Shown in pieces: positions 33,784 to 42,717 of a stretch of 64,000 bases of DNA (its first letter is position 1; each line of letters starts with the position of its first letter). A program made the translations under genes and the position numbers. Under the pieces are notes generated by a model. That model saw nothing but the letters and a program-made list of their open reading frames with translations, made no database searches and was not told where the DNA came from. Source of the stretch: Maritimibacter alkaliphilus (GTDB lineage: Bacteria > Pseudomonadota > Alphaproteobacteria > Rhodobacterales > Rhodobacteraceae); assembly GCF_019801605.1 (NCBI RefSeq), contig NZ_JAHVIT010000002.1:992001-1056000 (forward strand), in the 5' to 3' direction.

Positions 33784-35013
33784 CTACTGGCGCACCAGCG
33801 GCGCATTGGCGGCATCCGCCACGACCCAGGCCTGCACCGCGTCGCGAATCGCCCCGGCCAGCCGGGCGCGGAAGGCGGGATCGGCAAGGTTGGCGCGGTC
33901 GCGGTCGTTGGAGAGGAAGCCCGCTTCGACCAGCACCGATGGGATGTCGGCGGCCTTGAGCACCGAGAAGCCCGCCGCCCGGATCGGGTGGGAGTTCAGC
34001 GGCACCTCGGCGGCGGCGATCTTGTCGGCCAGCGTCCGGGCAAAGAGTGCCGTGCGCGGCTGGGTCTCCATCCGGGCGAGGTCGAGCAGCACATCGGCGA
34101 CCACGTCGTCCTTGCCGGTCAGGTCCACGCCCGAGAGCAGGTCATCGCGGTCGTGCCGTTCGGCCAGCTTGGCCGAGGCCGCGTCGGTCGCCGCCTCGGC
34201 CAGCTTGTAGACCGTGGCGCCGCGGGCCTTGCCCTCGGGCAGCAGGTCGGCGTGGAGCGAGATGAAAATCTGCGCCCGGCTCTCGTGGGCGATGGCGACG
34301 CGCCGTTCGAGCGAGACGAAGCTGTCGTCGTCCCGCGTCAGCACCACCTGCACCCCGTCGGAGCGCAGCAGCGCGTCCTTCACCTCGCGGGCCAGCGTGA
34401 GCATGAGGTCCTTTTCCACCAGCCCGTCGAATTCCGCGCCCGGGTCGATGCCGCCATGGCCCGGGTCGATCACCACGGTCACCGGGCCGTCGCCGCGCGG
34501 TTTCGGCGCGGTCAGGCTGGGTTCGGGCAGGTCCCATGCGGGATCGCGCGGCGCGCCGGAGCGGGCGGCAAAGGTCTCTGCCTCGGTCGGCGTGAAGCGG
34601 GCGGTGAGCCGGGCCCGGCCGGAGGCAGTGTCGATGGTGGTGCCGACCCGGTGCAGCGCATAGGGCCCGGCGAGGTCCATCACGAGGCGCGACCAGCCCG
34701 GCCGGAAGGGGCCGAAGCGCAGGTCGGTGACCCGGTCGGAATTCAGCAGGTTCACCTTGGCGACGCCGTCCCAGTCGACCTCGCGGAAGTCGATCACGGC
34801 GCGCGGCGGGTTGGTCAGCGTGTAAACCCGGTAGGGCACGCCCTGGCTCAGCTTCAGCTCCAGCCGGATGCCGTCGCCATCGTCGATGATCTGGCTGCCG
34901 GAGAGGTCGACGCGGGCGAGCGCGCTGAAATCCTGTTGCTGGGCGCGGCTCTGCGGGGTGCAGAGGCACAGCGCGGCGAGCGCCACGAAAAGCGCGCCGA
35001 GGGTCCTGCTCAT
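33784..35013 (-). CDS. N-acetylmuramoyl-L-alanine amidase with AMIN domain (AmiC-like)
   Basis: 409-aa periplasmic zinc amidase that removes stem peptides from septal peptidoglycan. A signal peptide ends near SRAQQQ. The AMIN domain spans about residues 30-150 (RVTDLRFGPFRPGWSRLVMDL). The Amidase_3 domain has zinc ligands in VVIDPGHGGIDPG, GLVEKDLML and FISLHADLL, and the catalytic glutamate in SVLVEAGFLSN. The ATG at 35013 starts the signal peptide; a long upstream extension of the frame is spurious. It precedes PBP1A by about 160 bp, a conserved Rhodobacterales arrangement. Confidence 0.94.
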   Translation of the reverse strand: MSRTLGALFVALAALCLCTPQSRAQQQDFSALARVDLSGSQIIDDGDGIRLELKLSQGVPYRVYTLTNPPRAVIDFREVDWDGVAKVNLLNSDRVTDLRFGPFRPGWSRLVMDLAGPYALHRVGTTIDTASGRARLTARFTPTEAETFAARSGAPRDPAWDLPEPSLTAPKPRGDGPVTVVIDPGHGGIDPGAEFDGLVEKDLMLTLAREVKDALLRSDGVQVVLTRDDDSFVSLERRVAIAHESRAQIFISLHADLLPEGKARGATVYKLAEAATDAASAKLAERHDRDDLLSGVDLTGKDDVVADVLLDLARMETQPRTALFARTLADKIAAAEVPLNSHPIRAAGFSVLKAADIPSVLVEAGFLSNDRDRANLADPAFRARLAGAIRDAVQAWVVADAANAPLVRQ

Positions 35014-35452
35014 GTCCTGCCTTTCCGGCGTTTGCTGTTTGCGCGGAGTGTAGCGGATGCCGGCGAGGATGGGAATCTGCGGATCGGGAAATTGCGGTGG
35101 CGGTGCGGTGGTGCCGATCCGCCGCTGGCGGGTAACGCCGCGAGTACGGAGCGTGTGGAGCCATGGATCGCTTGAGCTGCTCGTGAAGCTCTTGGCGCGC
35201 TCTGCTGTCAAGTAGGGCGGTATCGGCCTCTTAACGTTTGTACGCCTGAAGTCAGCGTCCCCGCACGGTGCCCTCGATATGTCCCGCCCGGCCGAGAGGC
35301 CGGGCAGCGCCGAACCGCCCCCACGGGGCGGCGCGCTCGCGCCACCCCTCGGTTCGGCGCTGCCCTTCCCGCGAGCCGGTGGATGCAGGACCTGCGTTTG
35401 GGCGCAATCGGGAGTGTTCGGCCCTGCCCGTTTTTCCCGGTCAGGGGCCCGG
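35014..35452. other. Intergenic region (439 bp) with strong secondary structure
   Basis: It separates two minus-strand genes. It contains the amidase promoter region near 35014-35220 (a TTGACA-like box on the minus strand at about 35204-35210 without a clear -10) and the structured element at 35286-35365. No ORF with an SD. Confidence 0.5.
35286..35365. repeat. Nested hairpins: GAGA-loop hairpin and a 16-bp perfect inverted repeat
   Basis: GCCCGGCC (35286-35293), GAGA, GGCCGGGC (35298-35305) forms an 8-bp stem closed by a GNRA-type loop on the plus strand. Overlapping it, GGGCAGCGCCGAACCG (35302-35317) pairs perfectly with 35350-35365. The 32-nt interior contains its own GGCGCG/CGCGCC pairing. 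On the minus strand it begins 88 bp after the ThDP enzyme stop, so it may be a terminator or a REP-like element. Confidence 0.7.
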
Positions 35453-37135
35453 TCAGGGGAACGTCCGGTCCCGGATCCCCGAGAGCGTCCGGCTGGCCGA
35501 GATCGCTTCCTTCGCCAGCAGGCAGTGCAGGATCGCGGGCTTGCCGCTCTCGACGGCCCGCTCGAAGGCGGCGGGGAAGGCGGCGGTGGTCTCCACCCGT
35601 TCGCCATGGCCGCCATAGGCCATGGCCAGCGCCGCGAAATCCGGGTTCGTCAGGTCCGTGGCCGAGACCCGCGCGGGGAACTCCCGCTCCTGATGGGCGC
35701 GGATCGTGCCGTACATGCCGTTGTCCACCACCACGACCACCACCGGGATATCGTGGTGCACGGCGGTGGCGAATTCCTGCCCCGTCATCATGAAATCCCC
35801 GTCGCCCGCGATCGTCACGGCCATGCGCTCCGGGTACGTCCGCTTGGCCATGATCCCGGCCGGCAGCCCGTAGCCCATGGAGCCGCAAGTTGGCGCCAGC
35901 AGGGTCTGGTAGCCCCGGAACCGGTAGTAGCGGTTGATCCAGGTGGCGAAGTTGCCCGCGCCGTTGGCGATGTAGTCGCGCGGTCCCAGCCGGTCGCGCA
36001 GCCAGCAGATGATCTCCCCCATCTGGAGCGGGCCGGGATTGGGCTGTGGCACCTCGGACCAGTCGAGGTAGGCACCGCGGCAAGCCATGGCCCAGTCTCC
36101 CGAAGGCAGGGCCGAGGGCGTCAGCCCCTCCAGCGCCAGCATCAGCCCCATGGGCGTGGCGGTCAGCCCCAGCGTCGGCTGGTAGACCCGGCCCAGTTCC
36201 TCCGGGTCGGCATGGACATGGACCACCTGCTGCCCGGGCGTCGGAATATCGAAGAGCGTATAGCCGTTGGAGGCGATCTCGCTCAGCCGCGTGCCCAGCA
36301 TGAGCACGAGGTCCGAGCCGCGGATCGCCTCGGTCAGCGCCGGGTTCGGCCCGAGGCTGAGGTCGCCCACGTAGAGGTCATGATCCGCCGGGAAGAGCCC
36401 GGTGCGCCGGAAGGAGACCGCCACCGGCAGCGCCCAGCGTTCGGCGAAATGGATCACCGACTCGCGCGCCTCGGGCGACCAGCCGCCGCCGCCGAGGATG
36501 ACGATGGGGCGCTGCGCGCGTTGGAGCAGGTCCTCCAGCCGGGCGATGTCCTGTGCCACGGGGGCGATCTGCGGCGCCTCCACCCAGGGCGCATCGGGGA
36601 CCGAGACCATGTCGGCCAGCATGTCCTCTGGCAGGGCGATCACCACCGGGCCGGGACGGCCCTGCATGGCGGTGCGGAAGGCGCGGGCGACGATCTCGGG
36701 GATGCGGGCAGCGTCGTCGATCTCGACCGTCCACTTCGTCATCGTGCCGAAGACCGCCTTGTAGTCGAGTTCCTGAAACGCCTCGCGCTCCTTCATCTCG
36801 CGGGCGACCTGCCCGACGAAGAGGATCATCGGGGTGCTGTCCTGCATCGCCACATGCACCCCGGCAGAGGCATTGGTGGCCCCCGGTCCGCGGGTCACGA
36901 AACAGATGCCGGGACGGCCGGTCATCTTGCCGTAGGCCTCGGCCATCATGGCGGCGCCGCCCTCCTGCCGGCAGGTCATCAGGTCGATGCCGCTGTCGAT
37001 CAGCGCGTCGAGCACCGAGAGGTAGCTTTCGCCGGGCACGCAGGTCGCCCGCTCGACGCCCTGCGCCAGCAATTGATCGACCAGCACCCGCGCGCCGCTG
37101 CGCGCGCCCAGTCCGGTGGCGGTTTCATCCTTCAT
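35453..37135 (-). CDS. Thiamine-diphosphate-dependent enzyme of the acetolactate synthase / benzoylformate decarboxylase family
   Basis: 560 aa. The Pyr domain has the ThDP-activating glutamate in CVPGESYLSVLDAL (E34 or so), with GRPGICFVTRGPGATNASAGVH; a central Rossmann-like domain follows (PIVILGGGGWSPEA); the PP domain has GDGDFMMTGQEFATAV and VVDNGMYGTIR. Authentic acetolactate synthase would normally be paired with ilvN and carry a FAD-site pattern, and neither is seen, so substrate and product are open (2-oxo acid decarboxylation or a carboligation). It appears monocistronic. Confidence 0.85.
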   Translation of the reverse strand: MKDETATGLGARSGARVLVDQLLAQGVERATCVPGESYLSVLDALIDSGIDLMTCRQEGGAAMMAEAYGKMTGRPGICFVTRGPGATNASAGVHVAMQDSTPMILFVGQVAREMKEREAFQELDYKAVFGTMTKWTVEIDDAARIPEIVARAFRTAMQGRPGPVVIALPEDMLADMVSVPDAPWVEAPQIAPVAQDIARLEDLLQRAQRPIVILGGGGWSPEARESVIHFAERWALPVAVSFRRTGLFPADHDLYVGDLSLGPNPALTEAIRGSDLVLMLGTRLSEIASNGYTLFDIPTPGQQVVHVHADPEELGRVYQPTLGLTATPMGLMLALEGLTPSALPSGDWAMACRGAYLDWSEVPQPNPGPLQMGEIICWLRDRLGPRDYIANGAGNFATWINRYYRFRGYQTLLAPTCGSMGYGLPAGIMAKRTYPERMAVTIAGDGDFMMTGQEFATAVHHDIPVVVVVVDNGMYGTIRAHQEREFPARVSATDLTNPDFAALAMAYGGHGERVETTAAFPAAFERAVESGKPAILHCLLAKEAISASRTLSGIRDRTFP

Positions 37136-37430
37136 GGCCGGTCCTCCGATCGTCGGTGTGACAGAAGGACTGTGGCGCGAATTCCCCTGTCCGGCAAGCG
37201 CGCGGGCGGACGGGCGCCGGTTGCAGCCCCGGGGCGGGGCAGGCGTGAGAGGCTACACAGGCCGGGCCCAGGGTGCGGGCCCGGAAGACTGGTGGAGGAT
37301 AGGGGGCGAAGGATAGGGACGAGGGACGCGGGTGCAAGACGCAGGCCGTGGCAGGGAGCCGCGACGCAAGGGGGCGGGGGCATGGGCCCGCTGATGGCAG
37401 AAGGCGTCACGGGCAAAGAAACACGGGCAA

Positions 37431-37461
37431 AGAAAAAGGCGCGGCCCCGGAGGGTCGCGCC
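37431..37461 (-). terminator. Rho-independent terminator of rplY
   Basis: On the minus strand GGCGCGACC and GGCCGCGCC pair with one mismatch across a short loop, followed by TTTTTCTTTG, about 30 bp beyond the rplY stop. Confidence 0.8.
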
Positions 37462-37492
37462 TGATCTGAAGTCCGGTCGGGACGCGACGGGA

Positions 37493-38116
37493 TTACTCCT
37501 CGCCGGCCTCCTCTTCGCTTTCCTCGGCGTCGCCCGACGACCGCAGGCCCGAGGGCGCGGAGATGTTGGCGATGACGAAGTCACGGTCGATGGTCGGCTT
37601 GGCGCCTTCCGGCAGGGTGATGTTCGAGATGGTCAGCGTGTCGCCGATGTCCATGCCCGAAATGTCTGCAACCAGTTTCTCGGGGATGTCGCCAGCGGTG
37701 ACGACCAGTTCCACCTCGGGGCGGACCGTGGTCAGCACGCCGCCCTTGCGGATGCCCTTCGAAGCCTCTTCGCCGACGAATTCGACGGGGATGAAGAGGT
37801 TGATCTTGCTGGTACGGCGCAGGCGCATCAGGTCGAGGTGGGTCGGAAGGTCCTTCACCACGTCACGCTGCACGTTGCGGCAGATCACGCGCACGTCTTC
37901 CCGGCCTTCAACCTTCAGGTTGAACAGGGTCGAAAGGAAGCGGCCTTGCTTCAGGCGCTTCAACAGGACGTTGAACGGGATCTGAATCGACAGCGGGTCT
38001 TCGCCACCACCGTAAACAATACCAGGAACCATGCCGTCACGACGAGCTTGGCGAGCGGCGCCCTTGCCCGTCCCCGCGCGTTCCTGGACAACGAGATCAG
38101 GAATCTCTCCAGCCAT
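37493..38116 (-). CDS. rplY: 50S ribosomal protein L25 (CTC-type, long form)
   Basis: 207-aa 5S rRNA-binding protein. The N-terminal L25 domain ([25 protein letters not shown]) is followed by the TL5/CTC C-terminal beta domain ([36 protein letters not shown]) and an acidic tail ([13 protein letters not shown]). ATG 38116 is preceded by TAGGAGAG. An 8-bp hairpin lies in the leader just upstream. Confidence 0.95.
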   Translation of the reverse strand: MAGEIPDLVVQERAGTGKGAARQARRDGMVPGIVYGGGEDPLSIQIPFNVLLKRLKQGRFLSTLFNLKVEGREDVRVICRNVQRDVVKDLPTHLDLMRLRRTSKINLFIPVEFVGEEASKGIRKGGVLTTVRPEVELVVTAGDIPEKLVADISGMDIGDTLTISNITLPEGAKPTIDRDFVIANISAPSGLRSSGDAEESEEEAGEE

Positions 38117-38591
38117 AATTGTCTCTCCTAAGAACAGTTGGGCGGGCATCCTCCAAGGCTGTATGCCCGCATGAAGCCGCGCCAATACACGAGTCCCCCC
38201 AGCTTGCAAAGGGCAAAAGCGGCCTCCGCGCTGGGAAAGAGGGGGGAAGCGCGTTGGAAGACTGGCGATAGGCCGGGGGAGGGCCGGTGGCAAGGTATCT
38301 GCCGTCCCGAACCGCGCGCCGGCCGGTCCGGTCTCAAGGGCCGCACGAAGCCCAGCCCGCCAGCACGGGCGCGGTGCGGCATGGCGCGATCGGGCCGTCT
38401 CCCGGTCCCCGGGCGCCGCCGTTGGCCGCTGCCATGGGCCGCCTGCGGCGTCTCCGGTGGCGGGCATTCAAGACCTCTTGACCAGACGCCCCGCGCGGCC
38501 CTAATGGCGCCTGCACCCGCTGGGTGGTGCGCACGTGTCTCTGCCGCGTGGCCGCAAGGCCAACGAGCGGACCCCATTGAAAGTCAGCATC
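38117..38591. other. Divergent intergenic region (475 bp) between rplY and the methyltransferase gene
   Basis: Contains the rplY leader hairpin at 38142-38170. The rest is GC-rich without a recognisable gene. Frames here lack SDs, and the upstream extension of the methyltransferase frame to 38535 is weakly supported. Confidence 0.45.
38142..38170 (-). promoter_or_regulatory. Leader hairpin upstream of rplY
   Basis: GCGGGCAT (38142-38149) pairs with ATGCCCGC (38163-38170) across a 13-nt loop, 26 nt before the rplY ATG. It is a candidate translational or autogenous control element. Confidence 0.45.
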
Positions 38592-39569
38592 ATGGCGGCA
38601 CACAGCCTGTCGTCCGGCAACCTCATTGTCGATCGCCGCCTCGGTTTCGCCGAGGGGCTGGCGCGCGCGGGGGATCCCGCCGCTGCCGCGGATCTCCTGA
38701 CCGAGGCGCTGGAGCTGGCGCCCGACTGGGCCGCGGGCTGGTATCGCCTCGGCGAGTTCCGCGAGGCCGCGCAGGATGCCCCCGGCGCCGTGGCTGCGTG
38801 GGATGCGGCGCTGCGGCTCGATCCCTCCGACCGGCTGGGCGCCGGGCTCAAGCGCGACCTGATCCGCCGCGTGCCCCTGAGCGAGGCCATGCCCTCGGCC
38901 TTCGTCGAGGCGCTCTTCGATCAATATGCCACCAAGTTCGAGGCGGCGCTGGTCGATCAGCTCGACTATTGCGCGCCCGACCTGCTGCGCCGCAGGCTGG
39001 AGGGGCAGGGGCTGGGGCAGGGGCAGGGGCTGGAGGCGCAGGGGCGCTTTGCCCGGATGCTCGACCTCGGCTGCGGCACCGGGCTGGCGGGCGTTGCCCT
39101 GCGCGACCTCTGCGACTGGATGGCGGGCTATGACATCTCTGCCGGGATGCTGGCCGAGGCCCGGGCCAAGGGGCTCTACGACCTGCTGGAGAAACGCGAC
39201 CTCTCGGCGCTGGAGCCGGTGGAGCCCTCTTACGACCTGATCGTGGCGGCGGATGTCTTCATCTACCTCGGCGCTTTGGAGCAGATCGTGGGCTGGTGCG
39301 TTGGCGCCCTGCGGCCCGGCGGCACGCTGGCCTTCACGGTGGAGCGCGGCGAGGCGCCGGTGGCCCTGCGCGACAGCCGTCGCTTTGCCCATTCCGCCGA
39401 CTACGTGGCGCAGTTGCTGCAAGACGCGGGGCTGGCCGAGGTGACGCTGGTCACGGCAACGCTGCGGCGTGATCGCGGGGCGGATGTGGAAGGACTGGTG
39501 GTCACGGCGCGCCGCGCGGCGCAGCCGGTCAGCCGCCTGGGCGATGGCGAGGATCTGGCGCTGGCGTGA
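38592..39569 (+). CDS. TPR-containing class I SAM-dependent methyltransferase
   Basis: 325 aa from ATG 38592 (MAAHSLSSGN). The N-terminal 100 residues look like TPR helices (AAAADLLTEALELAPDWAAG, then DAALRLDPSDRLGAG). A methyltransferase domain follows with motif I MLDLGCGTGLAGVALR, motif II DISAGMLAEARAKG and motif IV YDLIVAADVFIYLG. A Q/G/L-rich stretch (near 38998-39048) separates the parts. The substrate is unknown. An alternative GTG start at 38535 would add 19 residues. It is convergent with the lactate dehydrogenase gene. Confidence 0.82.
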   Translation: MAAHSLSSGNLIVDRRLGFAEGLARAGDPAAAADLLTEALELAPDWAAGWYRLGEFREAAQDAPGAVAAWDAALRLDPSDRLGAGLKRDLIRRVPLSEAMPSAFVEALFDQYATKFEAALVDQLDYCAPDLLRRRLEGQGLGQGQGLEAQGRFARMLDLGCGTGLAGVALRDLCDWMAGYDISAGMLAEARAKGLYDLLEKRDLSALEPVEPSYDLIVAADVFIYLGALEQIVGWCVGALRPGGTLAFTVERGEAPVALRDSRRFAHSADYVAQLLQDAGLAEVTLVTATLRRDRGADVEGLVVTARRAAQPVSRLGDGEDLALA

Positions 39570-39597
39570 GCGGCCCGGCCCGAGGCATGCCGGGTGG

Positions 39598-39620
39598 CAC
39601 CGGGCCGCAGTGGCCCGGTG
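39598..39620. terminator. Hairpin between convergent genes
   Basis: CACCGGGCC (39598-39606) and GGCCCGGTG (39612-39620), 5-nt loop, no U-tract on either strand. Possible bidirectional terminator of moderate strength. Confidence 0.4.
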
Positions 39621-39629
39621 GAGCGGAGA

Positions 39630-40793
39630 TCAGGCCCAGTTGCCCGAGAAATCTGCCGGGATCTGCAGGACCGAGCGGTCCAGTTCATCGATCCGCCGCT
39701 TGCCGCAGAGCGCCATGGAGATGTCCATCTCCCGGGCGATGACCTCCAGCGCGCGCGTCACGCCCGCCTGCCCCATGGCGCCGAGCCCGTAGACGAAGGC
39801 GCGGCCGATGTAGGTGCCCTTGGCGCCCATGGCCACGGCCTTCATCACGTCCTGCCCCGAGCGGATGCCGCCGTCGAGGTGCACCTCCACCTGGTCGCCC
39901 ACGGCCTGCAGGATCGGGTCCAGCGCGCGGATCGAGGAGATCGCCCCGTCCAGCTGGCGCCCGCCGTGGTTCGAGACGATGATCGCATCCGCGCCCACCT
40001 TGGCGGCCATCACCGCGTCCTCGGCATCAAGGATCCCCTTCAGGATCACCTTGCCGCCCCAGTACTCCTTGAGCTTGGCGACCTTGTCCCAGTCGAGCGC
40101 CGGGTCGAACTGCTCGGCCGTCCAGGACGAGAGCGACGAGAGGTTGCTGACCCCCTTGGCGTGGCCCACGATGTTCCCGAAGGTCCGCCGCGGCGTCTGC
40201 AGCATGCCCATGCCCCAGGCCCATTTGGTCGAGAGGTCGAGGATATTCTTCGGCGTCATCTTGGGCGGGGCGGTCAGGCCGTTCTTCAGGTCCTTGTGCC
40301 GCTGGCCGAGGATCTGAAGGTCCAGCGTGATCACGAGGGCGGAGCAGTTCGCCGCCTTCGCCCGGTCGATCAGGCGATAGACGTAGTCCATGTCCTTCAT
40401 GGTGTAGAGCTGCATCCAGAACGGCTTGCTGGTGTGGGCGGCCACGTCCTCGATGGAACAGATCGACATGGTGGACAGGGTGAAGGGCACGCCGAAGGCC
40501 TCTGCCGCCCGGGCTGCCTTGATCTCGCCATCGGGCGACTGCATCCCGGTCAGGCCCACCGGGGCCAGGGCCACCGGCATGGCGACCTTCTGGCCGATCA
40601 TCTCGCTTTCGAGGCTGCGGCCGGTCATGTCCACCGCAACCCGCTGGCGCAGGTGGATCTTCTGGAAATCGGTGGTGTTCTCGCGGAAGGTCTGTTCGGT
40701 CCAGCTGCCGCTCTCGGCATAGTCGTAGAACATCTTCGGTGTGCGGCGGCGGTGCAGTCGCTTGAGGTCGTCGATACAGGTGATCACTGGCAT
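39630..40793 (-). CDS. lldD: FMN-dependent L-lactate dehydrogenase / alpha-hydroxy acid oxidase
   Basis: 387-aa TIM-barrel flavoenzyme that oxidises L-lactate to pyruvate and passes electrons to quinone. Motifs are PVALAPVGLTGMQSPDGE, QLYTMKDMDYVYRLI, ALVITLDLQILGQRHKD and the active-site SNHGGRQLDGA with catalytic histidine, then VHLDGGIRSGQDV and FVYGLGAMG. Length is normal. Other alpha-hydroxy acids remain possible. The gene is monocistronic, 200 bp downstream of trpA on the same strand. Confidence 0.92.
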   Translation of the reverse strand: MPVITCIDDLKRLHRRRTPKMFYDYAESGSWTEQTFRENTTDFQKIHLRQRVAVDMTGRSLESEMIGQKVAMPVALAPVGLTGMQSPDGEIKAARAAEAFGVPFTLSTMSICSIEDVAAHTSKPFWMQLYTMKDMDYVYRLIDRAKAANCSALVITLDLQILGQRHKDLKNGLTAPPKMTPKNILDLSTKWAWGMGMLQTPRRTFGNIVGHAKGVSNLSSLSSWTAEQFDPALDWDKVAKLKEYWGGKVILKGILDAEDAVMAAKVGADAIIVSNHGGRQLDGAISSIRALDPILQAVGDQVEVHLDGGIRSGQDVMKAVAMGAKGTYIGRAFVYGLGAMGQAGVTRALEVIAREMDISMALCGKRRIDELDRSVLQIPADFSGNWA

Positions 40794-40899
40794 GGCGGAA
40801 CCTTTCCCTTTGCGCGGGTCACGCCTGTCTTAGAGCCGGAGATGGAGACGGGCAAGGGAGCGCAGCCCCGCCCTCTCATCCGTCCCGCCGAAACGTCAA

Positions 40900-40942
40900 A
40901 GGGGGCCGCAGCCCCCTCATCCACTGTTCACAAATATCCCCG
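40900..40942 (-). repeat. Terminator-like hairpin fused to dispersed motif, copy 2
   Basis: On the minus strand the motif CGGGGATATTTGTGAACAG (within 40914-40942) runs into a GGGGGC/GCCCCC hairpin (40901-40916) followed by TTTGACGTTT. It shares 25 of 29 bases with the plus-strand copy at 28579-28607 and could terminate trpA. Confidence 0.6.
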
Positions 40943-40994
40943 CCGGAGGCCCCGATCTGCCGCGCAGCGGCAACCATCAGTCCGGCACAGCGGG

Positions 40995-41786
40995 TCAGGC
41001 GCGGTGCGCGCCTTCCGCGAGACCGCGCACGAAGGCCTCGATCTCGGCGATCGGCTTGCCCTTGGCCACTTCGCCCACGATGGCGGAGCCCACGACGCAG
41101 CCGTCGGCGACCGAGGCGATCTGCTCGGCGGTCTCGGGGGTGCGGATGCCGAAGCCCACGATGACGGGCAGGTCGGTCTTGGCCTTGATGCGGGCCACTT
41201 CCGGGCCCACGTCCACGGCCTGTGCCGCCGCCGCGCCGGTGATCCCGGTGATCGAGACGTAGTAGACGAAGCCCGAGGTGTTCTGCAGCACCTTCGGCAG
41301 GCGCTTGTCATCGGTGGTGGGCGTGGCGAGGCGGATGAAGTTCAGCCCGGCCGCCTGCGCGGGAATGCAGAGCTCGCTGTCCTCTTCCGGGGGCAGGTCC
41401 ACGACGATCAGCCCGTCGATCCCGGCCTCCTTAGCATCCGCGAGGAAGGCGTCGACGCCATGGCTGTAGATCGGGTTGTAGTAGCCCATCATCACGATCG
41501 GCGTCTCGTTGTTGGTCTTGCGGAAGGCGCGCACCATGTCGAGCACCTTGTTCAGCGTCATGCCGCTTTCCAGCGCACGCTGGCCGGCCAGCTGGATGGT
41601 GGGCCCGTCGGCCATGGGATCGGTGAAGGGCATGCCCAGTTCGATCACGTCGACACCGGCGCGCGGCAGGCAGGCCAGCACCTCGGCCGAGGTCGCCTCG
41701 TCCGGGTCTCCGGCCATCATGTAGGCGACGAAGGCCTTTTTGCCTTCCGAACGGAGACGGGCGAAGGTGTCGTCGATACGAGTCAT
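40995..41786 (-). CDS. trpA: Tryptophan synthase alpha chain
   Basis: 263-aa TIM-barrel subunit that cleaves indole-3-glycerol phosphate and hands indole to TrpB. The catalytic glutamate and aspartate are in [19 protein letters not shown] and [24 protein letters not shown] and the phosphate-binding GFGIRTPE and VVGSAIV stretches are present. The ATG at 41786 ([11 protein letters not shown]) is the family start; 23 upstream codons in frame are not conserved in type. trpB is not in the window, so the gene is the last of its operon or stands alone. Confidence 0.96.
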   Translation of the reverse strand: MTRIDDTFARLRSEGKKAFVAYMMAGDPDEATSAEVLACLPRAGVDVIELGMPFTDPMADGPTIQLAGQRALESGMTLNKVLDMVRAFRKTNNETPIVMMGYYNPIYSHGVDAFLADAKEAGIDGLIVVDLPPEEDSELCIPAQAAGLNFIRLATPTTDDKRLPKVLQNTSGFVYYVSITGITGAAAAQAVDVGPEVARIKAKTDLPVIVGFGIRTPETAEQIASVADGCVVGSAIVGEVAKGKPIAEIEAFVRGLAEGAHRA

Positions 41787-42108
41787 GGGCGGTCCTTTCC
41801 GATACGCCGGACGGGTTTGCAGAATGGCGGCGGGAAAATCAATGGCCCGGCGCATCTGAGGCAGCGCAGCGGGGTGCCTTTGTGGGCAAAGCGGGGCGGT
41901 TTACACCTTGGCTGGCCCCTGCGCGCTGGCCGCGGAGGCCTCACGCCTGCCGTGCCGGCGCGGCAGCCCGGCAAAGGAGAGGCAAGCGGCATCGCGCGGA
42001 GCCGGCCCCGCGATGGCCCCGCGAAGGCCGGGCGATACCCAACCTGACGCGTCTCAGCCGGGCGGCGTTGCGCGCGATCCCCGCCTGCCTGCGCGTGACG
42101 GGGCGCTG
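41787..42108. other. Intergenic region (322 bp)
   Basis: Lies between trpA and the PhnB-like gene, both on the minus strand. I see no ORF with an SD, no tRNA and no terminator with a U-tract; it presumably carries the trpA promoter. Confidence 0.45.
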
Positions 42109-42594
42109 TCAGTCCTCGGCGCTGTCCTCCGCGGGGCCGCTGTCGGGCGCGCTGCCGGGGGCGCCTGGCGCTTCGGCGGCGTCGCTGTCGGCGATCAGCA
42201 TCCATGTGGTGCCGAACCGATCCCGCACCATGGCATAGCCCGGCGAGAAGAACGTCGGCCCGAAGGCATGAATGACCGCCCCGCGTTCGCGCAGCGCCTC
42301 GAAGAGTTCCTCGGCGCGGGCCACCTGCTTGAGGGTCAGCGTGATCACCACCGCCTGCTGCGGCAGCCCCTCGACGCCTGGCGGGTAATCTGCCGCCATC
42401 AGCAGTTCGCCATCCGCGAAGTCGAGCTGCGCATGCATGATCTTCGCGTCCTCCTCCTCGGTGCTGGGGCCGAAATCCGCCTCGGGCGGCGCATCGGCAT
42501 AGCGCGTCAGCGTCAGCTCCCCGCCGAGGATCTCGTGGTACTTGGTCATTGCTTCTTCGCAATTTCCCATGAAATGGATGTAGGCGGTCAGCAT
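42109..42594 (-). CDS. PhnB-like VOC-family protein
   Basis: A 161-aa VOC fold protein starting [27 protein letters not shown], the PhnB/DUF1338-type opening, with [20 protein letters not shown] and the C-terminal [25 protein letters not shown] split here over two beta modules. An acidic low-complexity tail ([16 protein letters not shown]) is added. GGAAG lies before the ATG. Function unknown; such proteins often lack the glyoxalase metal set. Confidence 0.83.
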   Translation of the reverse strand: MLTAYIHFMGNCEEAMTKYHEILGGELTLTRYADAPPEADFGPSTEEEDAKIMHAQLDFADGELLMAADYPPGVEGLPQQAVVITLTLKQVARAEELFEALRERGAVIHAFGPTFFSPGYAMVRDRFGTTWMLIADSDAAEAPGAPGSAPDSGPAEDSAED

Positions 42595-42717
42595 CTTCCG
42601 GCCCTCCCTTGGCGTCGGCGCCATAGGTGTCGCATTCCCGTGCCGGAACCGCAACGGCTGCTTGCCCCACTGGGGCTTTGCGCATAGAAGCACCGCGATT
42701 GCTGGAAAGGATGCACC

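Noticed and set aside
41787-42108. tRNA or small gene in the trpA upstream spacer
   Set aside because: No acceptor/T-arm pattern and no SD-preceded ORF could be found.
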